The notes below the pieces were generated by a model that saw only the letters and a program-made list of their open reading frames with translations, was not told the DNA's origin and searched no databases. From NCBI GenBank assembly GCA_048013815.1, contig CM106586.1, positions 8,432,001 through 8,496,000 on the forward strand: a stretch of 64,000 bases of DNA, read 5' to 3'. Source of the stretch: Setoptus koraiensis. Its lineage: Eukaryota; Arthropoda. This document shows, one piece after another, positions 1 through 12,188 of the stretch (position 1 is its first letter; each line of letters starts with the position of its first letter). The position numbers and the translations under genes were made by a program.

Positions 1-1440
1 CCTCTCTGTTTTGTTGTGCGAATTGGCGATAATAAGCGACGGAATGTTGCGCAAAGTTGGCTTCGTTTTGTGCGTTCTCTGGCCGCTCGCGAGCGCCAAC
101 AAACGACTTGGCTCTCTGGCCAATGTCGTGGCCACCGACACGATGGCTCGGAGGCCCGTCGCCGGCCGTCGTGTAACTGTTGCTGTTGCCGTTATGTAAC
201 TGTTGCTGTTGCCGTCATAACGGCATAATCCCTCGAGCTAATGCTCGTTGGCTCGTCGCATGCACAGCTAGCTGTTTTTGTTGGAATCCGGCGAGAAGAA
301 AAGGCTTAACGGCGGCCGTCACTGGCCGGCTATTTGCTGGTCTTGGTCAGTTGCTGGCCAGTTGCGCGCAAGCCCGAGAAACAAAGCAACGCACTAGCCA
401 TGACCATCAAATCTGGCCACCACTTTCGCTTTCGCTCGCCTTCCTCTCGCTCGCTTTATTATTTCGCCTGACAATTGGCAACTAACAGCCAGCAGCCAGC
501 AGCCCACGGCCGGCAACTGCGACCAACAACCACCACAACAGCTTGCAACAAATTGCCACAGCCAAGCCGGCGAGCGCGCAACAAAACGCCAAGCCAAACA
601 ACCGCCGGCACAACAAGCGCCAACTGGACAGGTGAGTAGCGGCCATCCAACGCTTGACCGGCGCCAGCGTACCCGCCAGCGATCAGCTGTGACTGCAAGC
701 CAGCGCAGCGACAGTTGATCGTATAGCATAATATTATATAACATAACATATATTATATAACGTAATATCATGATATAATATAATGAATCTCGATTGACCA
801 TCGACACACACACTAATGCGAGCTGACCAGTGGCTTGCTTCTCGGGATCAGTGGAAACGGACACAGCTGACTGCCGACATTGGCGGCTACGGCCGGCCGT
901 ACAGCCAGAACAGGTTTGGCCGGGCTCGGCGCTGGTCATCGTGGTCCGTTTCAAGTTTGGCTGCCGCTGACCAGTGACAGTTATGCGAACCACATGTGTG
1001 TGTATATGTGGATGGCCAATTATTGAGCGTGATACAAACAGTCGTCGTCCAGTTTTGCTTGCATGCCAAACAGGCAGCGGGCACATTACACACATGGATA
1101 CACCTTGGCATCGCTGGCTTGATAATTCCAATGACGCTTATGGACGAGCCTGTATTTTGCAATGCACACTGGCTTGGCGCGTATGTCAAGCTCGAGAAGG
1201 ACAATGTTATAAATGGCACTATCGCTGGCGGGCTAAAAATAAAGAGAACGGCTGACAAAAATTGCCAGCCACTTGTTGTTTGATGCTTATTGTCGCTTGT
1301 TATTATTACCATTACTATTATTGTTGTTATTATTGCCTATTGGGCAATAATAAATAATTTTTAGGCCTGGCCGGCGCTCACTTGCACTTGTTGGGCGCGC
1401 CTTGCGGTGTATAAATAAATGATTGCGCTCGCCAGACCAA

Positions 1441-1556
1441 CAACGCCTTGCAACAACCACAGCAGCCACAGCAACCACAGCAACCGCAACAACGACAGCA
1501 ACGACAGCAGCCACAGCAACCGCAACAACCACAACAACGACAGCATCGACGGCAGC
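1441..1556. repeat. CAR/CCR compound trinucleotide repeat
   Basis: This tract mixes CAA, CAG, CCA, CCG and CGA triplets with almost no interruption. It reads as Gln/Pro-rich or Thr/Ala-rich on the plus strand and Leu/Val/Cys-rich on the minus strand. All frames stay open, so the frames do not support coding. Confidence 0.75.
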
Positions 1557-2033
1557 GAGTTTGTGTCATGTACTTGATGTCAATGATACTCGATGTGCAC
1601 AATCAATGTCGCAATGCCAAACGAAGCCAGCGACAAGTGACAGCGAGACAGACAGCCTGCCAAAGTCAATGGCAAACCGATGGCCACTTGTGGCTGCCAG
1701 TGGCTGCCAGCGGCTCAAAGTGGCTCAAAGTGGCTCAAAGTGGCGCCCCTGTGCAAGTTGCTAAAAAAAGGCTCGCTCGCCAAGGTGTCGCAAGTGTCAG
1801 TGTGGCACTGACAGCGGCACAACTCAGCTGAGTTGGTCGCGAGTTGCCGCAACAGAGTGGCTACAACAACCCGACAAACAATCATAAGTCACACATGTGG
1901 CCAGGTAATGCGCCATTGGGACAGTTATGGCGTGCATGATGTATGTGTCGATATATTGTCGTGTTGCCGGTGCCGTTATCATCATCACAGTCGCTTATTA
2001 ATAGCTGTTCAGTGTGTGAGTCGCCGGCTGTGC

Positions 2034-2134
2034 AAATTCGCTGGCTAGACCGAGTCGCTGACTAGACAAAGTCGCTGGCTGAACAGAGTCGCTGGCTGAA
2101 CAGAGTCGCTGGCTAGACAAATATCGCTGGCTGG
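2034..2134. repeat. 17-bp tandem repeat (GTCGCTGGCTGAACAGA)
   Basis: About five imperfect 17-19 bp units built on GTCGCTGGCT followed by GAACAGA or AGACAAA are joined head to tail. The two central units are identical. No coding potential or transposon end is visible. Confidence 0.75.
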
Positions 2135-2525
2135 CATCGCGCGGCCATCACGACACTGAAATGCAGGGGCGAGCAGTGGCTACAAAGTCGTTGTTTTGAT
2201 TCGTTGCCGTCATTAAATCTCACACAAACAGATAATAACATGTCCATATATCCATGCCCGTCAGTACGGACAGGTATACAGCACCCGGCCATGATATACG
2301 TAATACAACCTGAGAGACATAACGGCAACCTATCGAGCCGACGCCGACAATTGATGGCTCTGTGTGTGTTTCAAAGGTAGTGTGTGTGTGTGCGTGTGTG
2401 TGTAGCCAGACGGCGGGCCGTTATCAAAAAGTGAAAGTTTCAAAGTTAACAACCTTAACTGCTCACAAGCAGCCCTCTATTGAACAGCATAACTGTCTAG
2501 CGACTCGCTAGCAGTGCGACTGCGC

Positions 2526-2580
2526 ACAGGTGAGCAGCACCGCATGAACAGGTGAGCAGCACGGCATGCAACAGGTGAGC
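2526..2580 (+). repeat. Short repeat carrying three CAGGTGAGC words
   Basis: Three 22-23 bp units start ACAGGTGAGC; two continue AGCACNGCATG. Each contains CAG|GTGAG, a strong match to the animal 5' splice-site consensus. Use as a splice donor is speculative. Confidence 0.5.
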
Positions 2581-3399
2581 TCGATATTGATAATGGCAAT
2601 AGATCAATCACTCAATGAATGGACATTGAGAGCTGTGTGTGTGTGTGTCGGCCCAAATCGGCAACGTTCGACCTTGACATGCAACTTATCTGTGTATAAT
2701 CTGAATGGCGAGCTCGCTTGCTGGCGGCCCGAGCCCGTCTAGCTTGCCAGTGCGAGCGTGTGTCGGCCAAGCCAGGAGGAAGTTGCCGCTTCTTCTTCTT
2801 GTGTCTTTTGGTCCGTTCAATGTTTTCATCATTTCCATCACTCTTCTCAGCGCCGTGCCTTGCCAACGCAAAACGAGTTACCTGTTGAGTGGTTGCCACA
2901 CTTTTGTTGCAAATAATAGCGAGCGCGATGGAAACGAGCACGAAAATATCAATTAATTAATTGGCCGGAGCGCCAGCTTGTTTGGCCGGCCGGCCGGCCG
3001 CTCGCCAACAACATCGGCCCGTCAGCAACGTCGGCCCGCCAACAACAATGGGCTAATAATCATTCAACTGGCCACAACGGCAGCTATTCACAGCGGCTAT
3101 TTGCAACAACGGCAGCCGGCCCGGTGAGCGTTGGCCCGCGGCCGGCGGCCCGTTTAGGTCAGCAATTGTTACAGTGGCCACCACCTTTGGCGCCACCGTA
3201 ACCGTCGCTGGTAGCAACCGTCGCTGGTAGCTCGCCGTGTGCGAGATTAACGGTGCGCGATTAACGGCGTGCCAGCTTGCCAGCCCGGCTAGCTTGCCAT
3301 TTTGGCTGCCACTGGGCCAGTCAAAATGGCGCTAGGGTCAGCGCAAAGATGAGTTGAGTCGGGCGAGCAAAGTCGAGCTGAGCCGAGCCGGTTGTAATC

Positions 3400-6300
3400 A
3401 ATTAACGTTATTAGTAGTCACAGTTTAGTGAGTGCCAGAAGTCGTTGTGCGGCCTGATATTTTAGTTGGTCGCTTTATTTGTTGGCCGGCCCGAGTGTGT
3501 TGTTAATGTCCATTAATATCACACACTCACAGTCCATGATTCATTTCATGGGCAGCGATATAGGTGGCGAGAATGAGAGATTGCCGTTGTTGTTGCCGTT
3601 GTTGTTGCTGCTGTTGCCGCTGCCGTTAGTGCCATGTCCATGTTGGACATGTGTTAACAAAAAACAAACAGCAACAACAAACAAAAAGCGGCCACTCGCA
3701 ACCAATTTACCCTTGTCCAATAAATAACTAAAGTTCATTAGAGTAATGGAGGTGAAATAGAGAGAGAGAGAGAGACGCAGTCAAGTTTAACAAGCAGCCG
3801 CATCTACCTGTGCGGCTATAACCTGCCGTAGTTGCCATAGTATATAAATACGGTATAAAATACAGGCAAAAAGAGCTTATTTATTTCTCCGCTTATTATG
3901 CAATCCATTGTGTGTGTGCGTGTGTGTGTGTGTGTGTGTATTCCCCGTTAACAGGCCAGCCAGGCCCCTGTAGCTAGTTTGAGTGCTGTCATAATTATAC
4001 TGTTTGTACTGCACTTGCACTTGTTGCTGTTGCCAATTTTGTTCGAATTAAAATTACTCTCGCTGAACCCGCGACAGAGCCGACATTAAACAGCGAGACA
4101 GATATTGTAGAGGTTGTTGAACTTGAATCGACGGTGTGATATCGATGAATATTGCACTGTCTATTTCTCAAAGTTTGCTTATTCATTATCTCGAGTGCAA
4201 CAACGACAGCAGCAGCAACAACAACAACAACAACAGCAGCAAGCCGCAACTGACAGTTGCGAATGGTGCACGCATATTCTAATTACGGCGTGTCCATCGA
4301 TCAGCGCTCATTTGAGCCAATCCCAATCAAACAGCTGACGCAAGCTGACCATTTGACAAGCCGCGTCGTTGGGCCATCGATGAATGTTTGTCCATCCGTT
4401 CCGTTCGAAGGCTGTGAGCAAATTCGAAGGCGATAGCGCAATTCGAAGGCGATAACGCAATTCGAAGGCAAAGACACTGGCGAGCCAATCACTTATTGAA
4501 ATGATTACCGTTCCATCCAATGGCGCCTTCTTTCCGAAACAAATTCGCCCGACGAGAAGCACAAGAGAAGCGAGATAAAGAGAAAAAGATAAAAGCGAAA
4601 GGGAAAGGCAAAGGCAAAAATGTACCTGTGACACTCACTGGCTAATGTGAGTGCTCTTAGCTTGATGTGTCGATCAATCAATCGTTACATTTGATTTCCT
4701 GCTAGGCTGGACATGAATGATTATCATTCATAGTTGACCTCTAAGTCGATAATAATTCAATGGGCTGCTTGCTTGGCTGCCCAAAACACAACAGGCAAAC
4801 ATCGCACGGGCAATCTCGATCTGATTGCAGTGACACGAAAGAGTTATTGACATTAGCAGCAGTATGCACCCTGCTATCTAATTAATCTAATTATCGCTGC
4901 TTGAACCAAAGATTTTTTCTCCTACTTTTGCTCTTGTTATTATTATTATCATTATTTGCCTACATAGCTTGACACAGCATTCCCCATCAACAATTACAAG
5001 ATAAGCTCAAGATTAACGAGTGCCGGTCAAAGAGCTTTGACTGCGCGCCAATCTTGGCGTCAACGTGATTCACTGAAGTTTATTATTATTCGACCGGCTA
5101 ATCGTTTAAACGAAGGTGTGTGTAAGCTAATCCATTTAATGAAAATAGATGGATAAACACGGAATCATTGTTATCATTATCTCATCGTTCATCACATATG
5201 CCACATCACGTATATATTGTTGTCTATTCTTACGTAATATGTTCTGCTGCTACATGCTCTTTTTGCCTTTACCAACGTGCCCAACTTGAGCACTTACGAC
5301 TCACAACTTACACACAACTAATTAATTGTTGTTATCGGTAAGTCGATCTCAATATAAATATAAACACATCTTACCAATATTGCCAATGCGACAATAAATT
5401 CAGTTCAGGTCGCGCGCTTGTTTTGTTGTTGATCAACTTTGATCTCGCTCGCTCGCTTTCTTGCTTTCTCGCGCCAATCTCGTTACAAAAGACAGAGAGA
5501 GAGAGAGAGAGAGTCTCGTACTTATTTCAAAAAAGTTATTTGTTGTCGAACGAATTCTTTATTATTATTCGTTATTACATAATAGTATTAGTTATCGGCG
5601 ACAAACAATAGACCCAGTAGCGCGTCATTAAATGATCAATGGCCTTGTCAATACTAAATACTCACACTCATCTTTGCTGTTGCGAGCGACCCCTGACGCT
5701 CTCTCAATCGCTAATTACACAAAACTCACTCCCTCTCTCTAATTAATTAACTATTAATATTAATGGCGCGATGAGTACCAAGCATGTGACACGACAAAAG
5801 TAGCGACTAGTAAGTCTGTTGTCAAGGATGTTGACCAGATAATGGCGGAGAAAGTTAAATGGTGAAAAATCTAGATCTATCGAGAGAGAATGTTGTTGTT
5901 GTTGTCGACGACGACGATGTCTGGCATCAATTGTGTCAGTCTGATCTGTTACATCAATGATCGAGGATAAATCAGCAAACCGGTATCAGCCAGAAAGGAA
6001 CTAGATCTCTCTCTTGGAGCGATATCTGTACATCAGAGCTAACACGAGTAGTATGACCATAATGATGATATTGCCTGATCGGATTGAGATAAACATGAAA
6101 CTGTATCACTGTATTCAACATTTTGTATAATATGTATATTATTACTACAATCAGTGAAACAACAATTGTTATTAGTCGAATTGGAAATTGGTAGAAATTT
6201 CTCGCTACAGTCCTACTTTGCCAGCTATTAATAATACATATCATCATTTTATATGTATATAAAATAGATTATTTTTATATATATGTGTCGTCATTGTCAT

Positions 6301-8487
6301 TGGCTAAATATATAATTATAGTAATAATAAATGATGATGGTATTAGCATCAACAATAATAGTAACAGGATGAAAACCCACGTATATAAAAATCTAGTCTA
6401 TACTGTTTAGAGAGAAGTTCATTATTACAGAGACTTTCTATTTACTACTATCATCGCTATAGTATTAACAACAAGAGCAAATCTTGATTTGGCGATCATT
6501 ATCGACTGTGGCAATGCCTACGAATCTCTATACTAAACAAGACTGGTAGTAGTAACAGAGAATGTAGTATTGTTTATAAACAATAAACTTTTGATATAAT
6601 TGATAGATAACATAGGCAACCTATGTGTGACATCAGTGTCACCCTCTCGAAACTATTTCAATACGATCAAAATGTGTAAGTTATTGTCAACATAACGATC
6701 AAATTGTATCCATGTTGATCCATTTGATCACATGCCTAGTAATTCGATACTATCGATTCGATAGACACAACAACAACAATACAATTTAATAGTAATAATA
6801 ATATAAAATAACAAATAAACAGATACGGTAGTGAGTGAGTGCAATCTCTGCTAGTGTCGATTGATGGATCCGCTCATCATTAGTTGGCAGTTAATTAGAT
6901 CAACTACCAACGAAGTCCATCAAGATCGAAATCGTTTTTGAGGCCGGCTCTTTGGATTAGCGCCTTCCCGTGTGTGATTCTTCACTTTGATATCGTCTAG
7001 TTTTGGTTATATTCAATTATCTGCTTTCTACCGATCAATACAATGTATTTCAATCAGTCTCAAGCCACTCATTGTCTAAAACCAATCAGCCAATCGATAC
7101 CGGTCTCGGCGTGATGATCTGAAGCAAAACAAGTATATATTGTCGTGAATTGTTTGTTGTCTACCAATTGGCTATAGTATGCAGGTTGTTCCGGCAAAAA
7201 TGACTAAACCGATAGTTGGAGTTGGCGGGCAAGATGACGACAAGGAACTCAGTTGTTTCTATTTCTTCACCTGCCTGTTGCTCTACTGATATGGTATTAA
7301 TAGGAGGAGTATGAGTAATCAATGTCTAATGATGGCTCATCTACCGCAGGCGCTGAACTTGTATATTTCGCATTGAGCGACAAATTTCATCTACAGGCCT
7401 GATCAATTGATATTTTTTGTATGCCTATACGAATGCGAGTGTGTATATTCAAGTTATTTTGAGTATCCCTAAATAAAGTCTCGTCAATTAGGTTGGGCAT
7501 TTTTGGCGCATTGTGCTTTGATTTCTGTCCATGACTGATTTTTCTGGCTAGACTCCAGTGACAGGCACTGATTGATCGAGCTAGCCCAGGCAGCACAAGC
7601 ACTGTCACGGGCAAATGACAGTTGACAAATTAGGTATACAATCAGTGCTCAGCATGCTAGACGGTATAAAATCCAGCGACGTGTAGCGATGTGGCTGTCA
7701 GATGAACCATGTTTTAATAGCGGCCAAGTCGACGCCAGCACTAGTCACTCGTGGTAATTTAGCCAAATTTATAATTAAGGGCTCACATGTTGTTAGTTAT
7801 AATTTCACAATGACCCATTGATATCCCAAGAGGCATCGTCGTTCAAGCCGTCGATTCACGCGACACCGACACCCACCGGCCCATGATGGTCCCCAACTAT
7901 TGATCAAAATAAGTAGACTACTATTTTGATTAGTCCGACAGGCACCAAAATAAAAGAAGAATCCTCTTCTAGAAGAATAACCCAACAAAAAGAGTTATAT
8001 GAATCAAACAATGGCAAACAACAGTTGTTAGAGCAACTTGTATTGAGTAGCACTATTATAGTATAGAGCCGCCGCCGCCGCCGCTTATCTCAATATATCG
8101 AGTCACTTTTGGAAGGTTGCTCTAGCGCCAATATTGTTGTACATTATATTGTATATCTCGCTTATCTAACAAACGATGACACCATCATACAACAGCATGA
8201 AATGAATATGTATAGAGCGGCAATCTAACTTAGTTGTTCAGTCTCACCACTGCGAGTACCGACAGACATTAGTATAGTTAGTATAGTGTGCAATAACAAT
8301 TGTTGTTGTTACAACTAAACTGCCTATATTACACAAGCCGCAAACACACTAAGGCTACATATACTCCAGTTTGGTCGACCTCGAACATTGAAACACAAAA
8401 AGTGTTTGTGCTCGTCATTACTGTTGTTATTATTAATATATCACCACGTTGGATCATCATCAAACGGTGCCAAACACCAGCCACAAC
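3400..8487. other. AT-rich intergenic / 5' flanking region without recognised genes
   Basis: About 5 kb of AT-rich sequence with scattered microsatellites: GA near 3758-3774 and 5490-5512, GT near 3909-3938, and CAACAA-type near 4198-4243. Open frames are short and stop-interrupted, and none resembles a protein family I know. The last kilobase is presumably 5' flank or leader of the gene starting at 8488. Confidence 0.6.
4404..4470. repeat. 19-bp tandem repeat (TTCGAAGGCGATARCGCAA)
   Basis: Three complete 19-bp units and a partial fourth begin with TTCGAAGGC. Units 2 and 3 differ by one base; the first is more diverged. Confidence 0.75.
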
Positions 8488-10014
8488 ATGATTCGAACCC
8501 ACCTTGATATGATTCCTCACTATGATCAGAATCAGCAGCAGCACCAATTAGATCAGCAACAGATACCAGCCGATTGTCCATGTCCCAAACGGATGCGACG
8601 ACAGCACCGCCAGCAAGCAACGGTGGCCTTCGGCAGTCACAATAGTAATCAATCGTCTAATCTAAATGTGTACAATTGTGTTCAACAACAACAACACCAA
8701 CTAACTGATTGTGTCAATTTGAAATCAGAGCAATTAAAATCTCTACGCGAACTCGAAGATCTCTATGTAAAAGAAAGTAGATGGCACCCCAAACTGAGTT
8801 GGAGTTATCAACCTTGTAGGAGAGCGGCATCGTTGTACTCAACAGCGAGCGACGAATCCATCCAAGCCCAAAATCAAATACACTTAGACGAGGACCAAGA
8901 GGACGACAAGGAATTCTCAAGCAAATTAAATAATGCCAATAATAATGGTCAGTTGATATCCACGTCAACCACTTCCACCACTGACAATTCAACACAACGA
9001 CAGAACAGAAATATTAATAATAACAGAATACAACTCAGAGGAACATCGATTAAGAGTTACCACCAGGAAGTTACAAGTGATAGCTGTATCTCCCTGGATA
9101 GTGATAATGCTATTGATGGAATGCCTCAGCAACAATTGTTGAATTACAATACAAATCTCAGAAATTGTCCAATTGTTGCTGCTAACAATGACGCTGCTAC
9201 TGCCCATCTGTTGTCAGACAAACAATCACAATATAGCTCAATCAATATTAGGCGCGCTTATTCATCAAGCGGACGTGGCAATAGTGATAGTATAGAATTT
9301 GTCAAATGGCCATATCACTTCAATTTGTCCCAAAACAAGGTGCCCAAAGATGACAACACAGATAAAAACAACGCGCCCCCAGTCAACAGTCTACAGAAGA
9401 ACAACAATGATCAACAACAGTGCCATTTGTCGGCTGCCACGGCCTGTCAGCAAGCTACAACAACCATCAACACACACAAATTAGATAATCAAATACAAGC
9501 TAGCGCGGGTGTCTCAACTTGGCAAAGGCTAACCGATAAAATTTACCCTCTAATAACGGCAGGTAACGGCAACAGCTTTTTGGGCGGTCCGGGAATGCCC
9601 AGTAATAGCTCGGATCAACACGAAAAAATCCCGTTGATGAACGGTGACGACCAGATCAACATGTGCAATCCTGTGGTCACAGTAAAAAATAATAACGGTA
9701 ATGAGGCCAAATTCAACTATGATACTGGCGTGAGGGTTAGTTCCAAGAATGTAACCAGTTATGGATCGTCGAGCGTCATCACACAAACAAATGAAAAAAA
9801 AGCAGCCATTCATAACAGGCCAGATTGTTCTATTTTGATTGACATGAAAGCCACTGATCAGCAAGTAGCTCAAATCAAACATGAACAGTCTCCGTTAAAT
9901 AGTAGATTGTTTGGTGATATAGAGGAACAAAAACGCTTCAAGAGATCACTGGCGATCCTCTTTTTTCTCTCCATCATTTTGATTACAGGTTTGGCATCGT
10001 TCATAATTCGATAA
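8488..10014 (+). CDS. Orphan Q/N-rich protein with C-terminal membrane anchor
   Basis: Single-exon frame of 508 codons from the first ATG (8488); the frame also runs 39 bases upstream without an ATG. I do not recognise the family. The N-terminal ~480 residues are hydrophilic, rich in Gln, Asn and Ser, with a CPCPKRMRRQ basic patch near residue 35 and a more ordered-looking stretch (ELEDLYVKESRWHPKLSWSY) near 90-110. The last 20-odd residues form one hydrophobic helix (about 488-507), preceded by a basic KRFKRS and followed by a single Arg before the stop. No signal peptide is visible. This is the layout of a tail-anchored protein facing the cytosol, with the anchor inserted after translation. 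Dispersed charge, little homopolymer slippage and a uniform open frame support real coding, though an upstream exon could supply another start. Confidence 0.65.
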   Translation: MIRTHLDMIPHYDQNQQQHQLDQQQIPADCPCPKRMRRQHRQQATVAFGSHNSNQSSNLNVYNCVQQQQHQLTDCVNLKSEQLKSLRELEDLYVKESRWHPKLSWSYQPCRRAASLYSTASDESIQAQNQIHLDEDQEDDKEFSSKLNNANNNGQLISTSTTSTTDNSTQRQNRNINNNRIQLRGTSIKSYHQEVTSDSCISLDSDNAIDGMPQQQLLNYNTNLRNCPIVAANNDAATAHLLSDKQSQYSSINIRRAYSSSGRGNSDSIEFVKWPYHFNLSQNKVPKDDNTDKNNAPPVNSLQKNNNDQQQCHLSAATACQQATTTINTHKLDNQIQASAGVSTWQRLTDKIYPLITAGNGNSFLGGPGMPSNSSDQHEKIPLMNGDDQINMCNPVVTVKNNNGNEAKFNYDTGVRVSSKNVTSYGSSSVITQTNEKKAAIHNRPDCSILIDMKATDQQVAQIKHEQSPLNSRLFGDIEEQKRFKRSLAILFFLSIILITGLASFIIR

Positions 10015-10339
10015 TAATCATGTTTAAATATATATATATACGCAGTAAATAGACGTCATGACAATATGTATATATATATATATATAACTGGAGGATATGT
10101 TATGCGTGTTTGACTATGTGTATGACCAAGGAACAATATGTTTGCTTGGATTACCTTTAACGCCAGCAATGTTTTACATTCGCAATGTTGATACTAATGC
10201 GTAATAATAATAATAGTAATAATAATGATTACTTCTGACACACAACTTCACCACCATCGAATTCAAAATACAGTTTCTGAATAACAGGCGAAACAAGTTT
10301 GAAACATTTTGATTCTCTCGCATTCCATATGTATGATCG

Positions 10340-10350
10340 AATAAAATAAA
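10340..10350 (+). terminator. Candidate poly(A) signals of the orphan gene
   Basis: Two overlapping AATAAA words lie about 330 bases past the stop codon at 10014. They are the nearest canonical signals on this strand. Confidence 0.4.
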
Positions 10351-11749
10351 CAAAACTTTGCCGCATCAACAATAGAGTCACTCTGTTTGACTTATTTAGA
10401 TCCAAACAGGATATATTTTGTGCCTTCCAGTCTCTTCTATTTGTTGGTAACAAGACTTAGACGCTTTCTGTATTCTTGGAAATACTCAGATAGGAATGCT
10501 CAACGTAGCAATCAATTCAATCGAAAAATTAATAATGCAACATTAGAGCAGTTAGAAATAAATCGTCGCAGTGATAATCGGTTTGCCAGGCTACGAACAC
10601 ATGGTAGTACATGAAATCAATAAGTGCACGAGGGCATGAATAATGAATGCTCCCGTTCTACATCCCAGTTCGACTCGAATGGATATTATCAAATGATCGG
10701 CAATAAATTCTCGTGATCCGTTTCTTTGGCCTTATAAATGTTAGAACAATTAGATAAAATAAATATCTACATGTATTATAAATAATAATAATAACAACAA
10801 GTATCCCTAAATCGCATGGCTTCACGAATGGTCAGTCTGTCGTCTGGACTTGGTCATTAGTTGACAGATGAGAGCAGCTGATTAGTGGACACTGAATGAA
10901 TTGTGCAGTATTGTGTTTGGCGCAGTGCGTGCGAAGGAATTTGTGTGCGCCTGCTCACAAATCCACACTGTCAACTGTAATCAGATTGTGTCTGCGTGCC
11001 GCGCTCTGCGTCAGTCAGTGCATACAATACATTGCTTACATAACTCATACATATAAATTATTGTATGATGTATGATGTAAGTGTACAATCGTATTGTATT
11101 AACACAATTGTTTTTATTATCCCTCTACCACCAGTGGTGTTATGCAAGCACCACAACAAGGCGGTTAGACGAGAGAATTTTCGATGGCATCCGTCGGAAT
11201 TGCCGTGAAGCCAGTGCGGGCGATTGGCTTCCATGGGTCTATCTGCACTACTGTAGCTCTCCAGCGGGATCCAACTTGCCGAGCCAGTGTGAGCCTGTGA
11301 ATCTGTTGTTGTTGTTGTCATCTCATCATCATGATAGCTAGACAGTAGGGTATATTTGACAACAATAACAACGAGCGCAATCGATGATTTCTCGTCGATT
11401 GCGTGTGTGCTCGCATTGAGTCATGTTGGTTTTAGTGAGGGAATTTGCGATGATGAGCGAGCGAAATAAATGTGCATTGTTTAGGGTGCACAGAAAAATT
11501 GAACAATTACACGTTACAAGTATACAAGCAGAAACATGATTGTGTGTGTGTGTGTGTGTTGAACAACAGAAAACAAAAAACAAATTGAGCGATAGGGAGA
11601 AAAAAAAAAGAAATCAAGATAATCATCATTACATTGACATTAGCTAATCAATTATCGGGATATTGTAAAATACATTCTCGTCTGGGATGAATACAAATCT
11701 ATACAGCATTAAATCACTCTTTGTTAGACATTTGCACAAACACAAATAC

Positions 11750-11758
11750 ACACACTCT

Positions 11759-11828
<70 letters not shown>
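11750..11828. repeat. (CA)n microsatellite
   Basis: A nearly pure CA dinucleotide run with a few CT/CG interruptions, about 360 bases upstream of the DOP1 start codon. Confidence 0.9.
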
Positions 11829-11832
<4 letters not shown>

Positions 11833-12188
11833 AACAAACAAAGCATTAAACTATCAATTGCTTATATAGCTGACGGGAAATCCTACTCCTCCAATATATA
11901 TCAATATATAGCCAGTTACCTAATTACTCCAAATATAAGTAATACAACACACACTAGCATCAACATATGCACATACTGTTAATATTATCACAACATTCGA
12001 GTAGCATCCATCTATTATCATTCGTGCTACCATTCGGCTATCAAGCATCACCAATTCGATCATTATTAGAATCGTACATATTGAAACAAAATCATAATAG
12101 TTACTACTAATACCATTATTTGCTCCACATACTCCTCCACACCTCATGAACAGTATCAACAGCATCAATAATCATAACAACAACAACA

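Larger units (their letters stand above)
1..3400. other. GC-rich, gene-free low-complexity region
   Basis: No open frame here resembles a known protein. The sequence is GC-rich, with recurrent GGCC, GCTCGC and CTGGCC words, a (GGCC)4 run near 2984-3000, GT runs near 2380-2402 and 2636-2648, and an AT-rich island at 720-785. Open frames on both strands are Q/C/V/L-rich translations of trinucleotide repeats. Several CAG|GTGAG words look like 5' splice sites (about 628, 2526-2580), so non-coding 5' exons of a downstream gene are possible but cannot be shown. Confidence 0.6.
10015..12188. other. Intergenic region between the orphan gene and DOP1
   Basis: This holds the 3' part of the upstream gene and presumably the DOP1 promoter and leader. 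It is AT-rich with TA runs (10028-10085), a GT run near 11541-11558 and a CA run at 11750-11828. A non-repetitive open frame at about 10390-10614 (+) and another near 11081-11341 (+) lack ATG starts and recognisable homology. They may be exon pieces or chance. Confidence 0.5.

Noticed and set aside
5881-5925. GTTGTTGTTGTCGACGACGACGA as a regulatory palindrome
   Set aside because: It is two adjoining trinucleotide runs that are partly complementary; nothing else supports a function.
10387-10614. Possible exon with a non-repetitive 75-codon frame (plus)
   Set aside because: There is no ATG, a doubtful acceptor (CCAAACAG), and no family match or partner exon.
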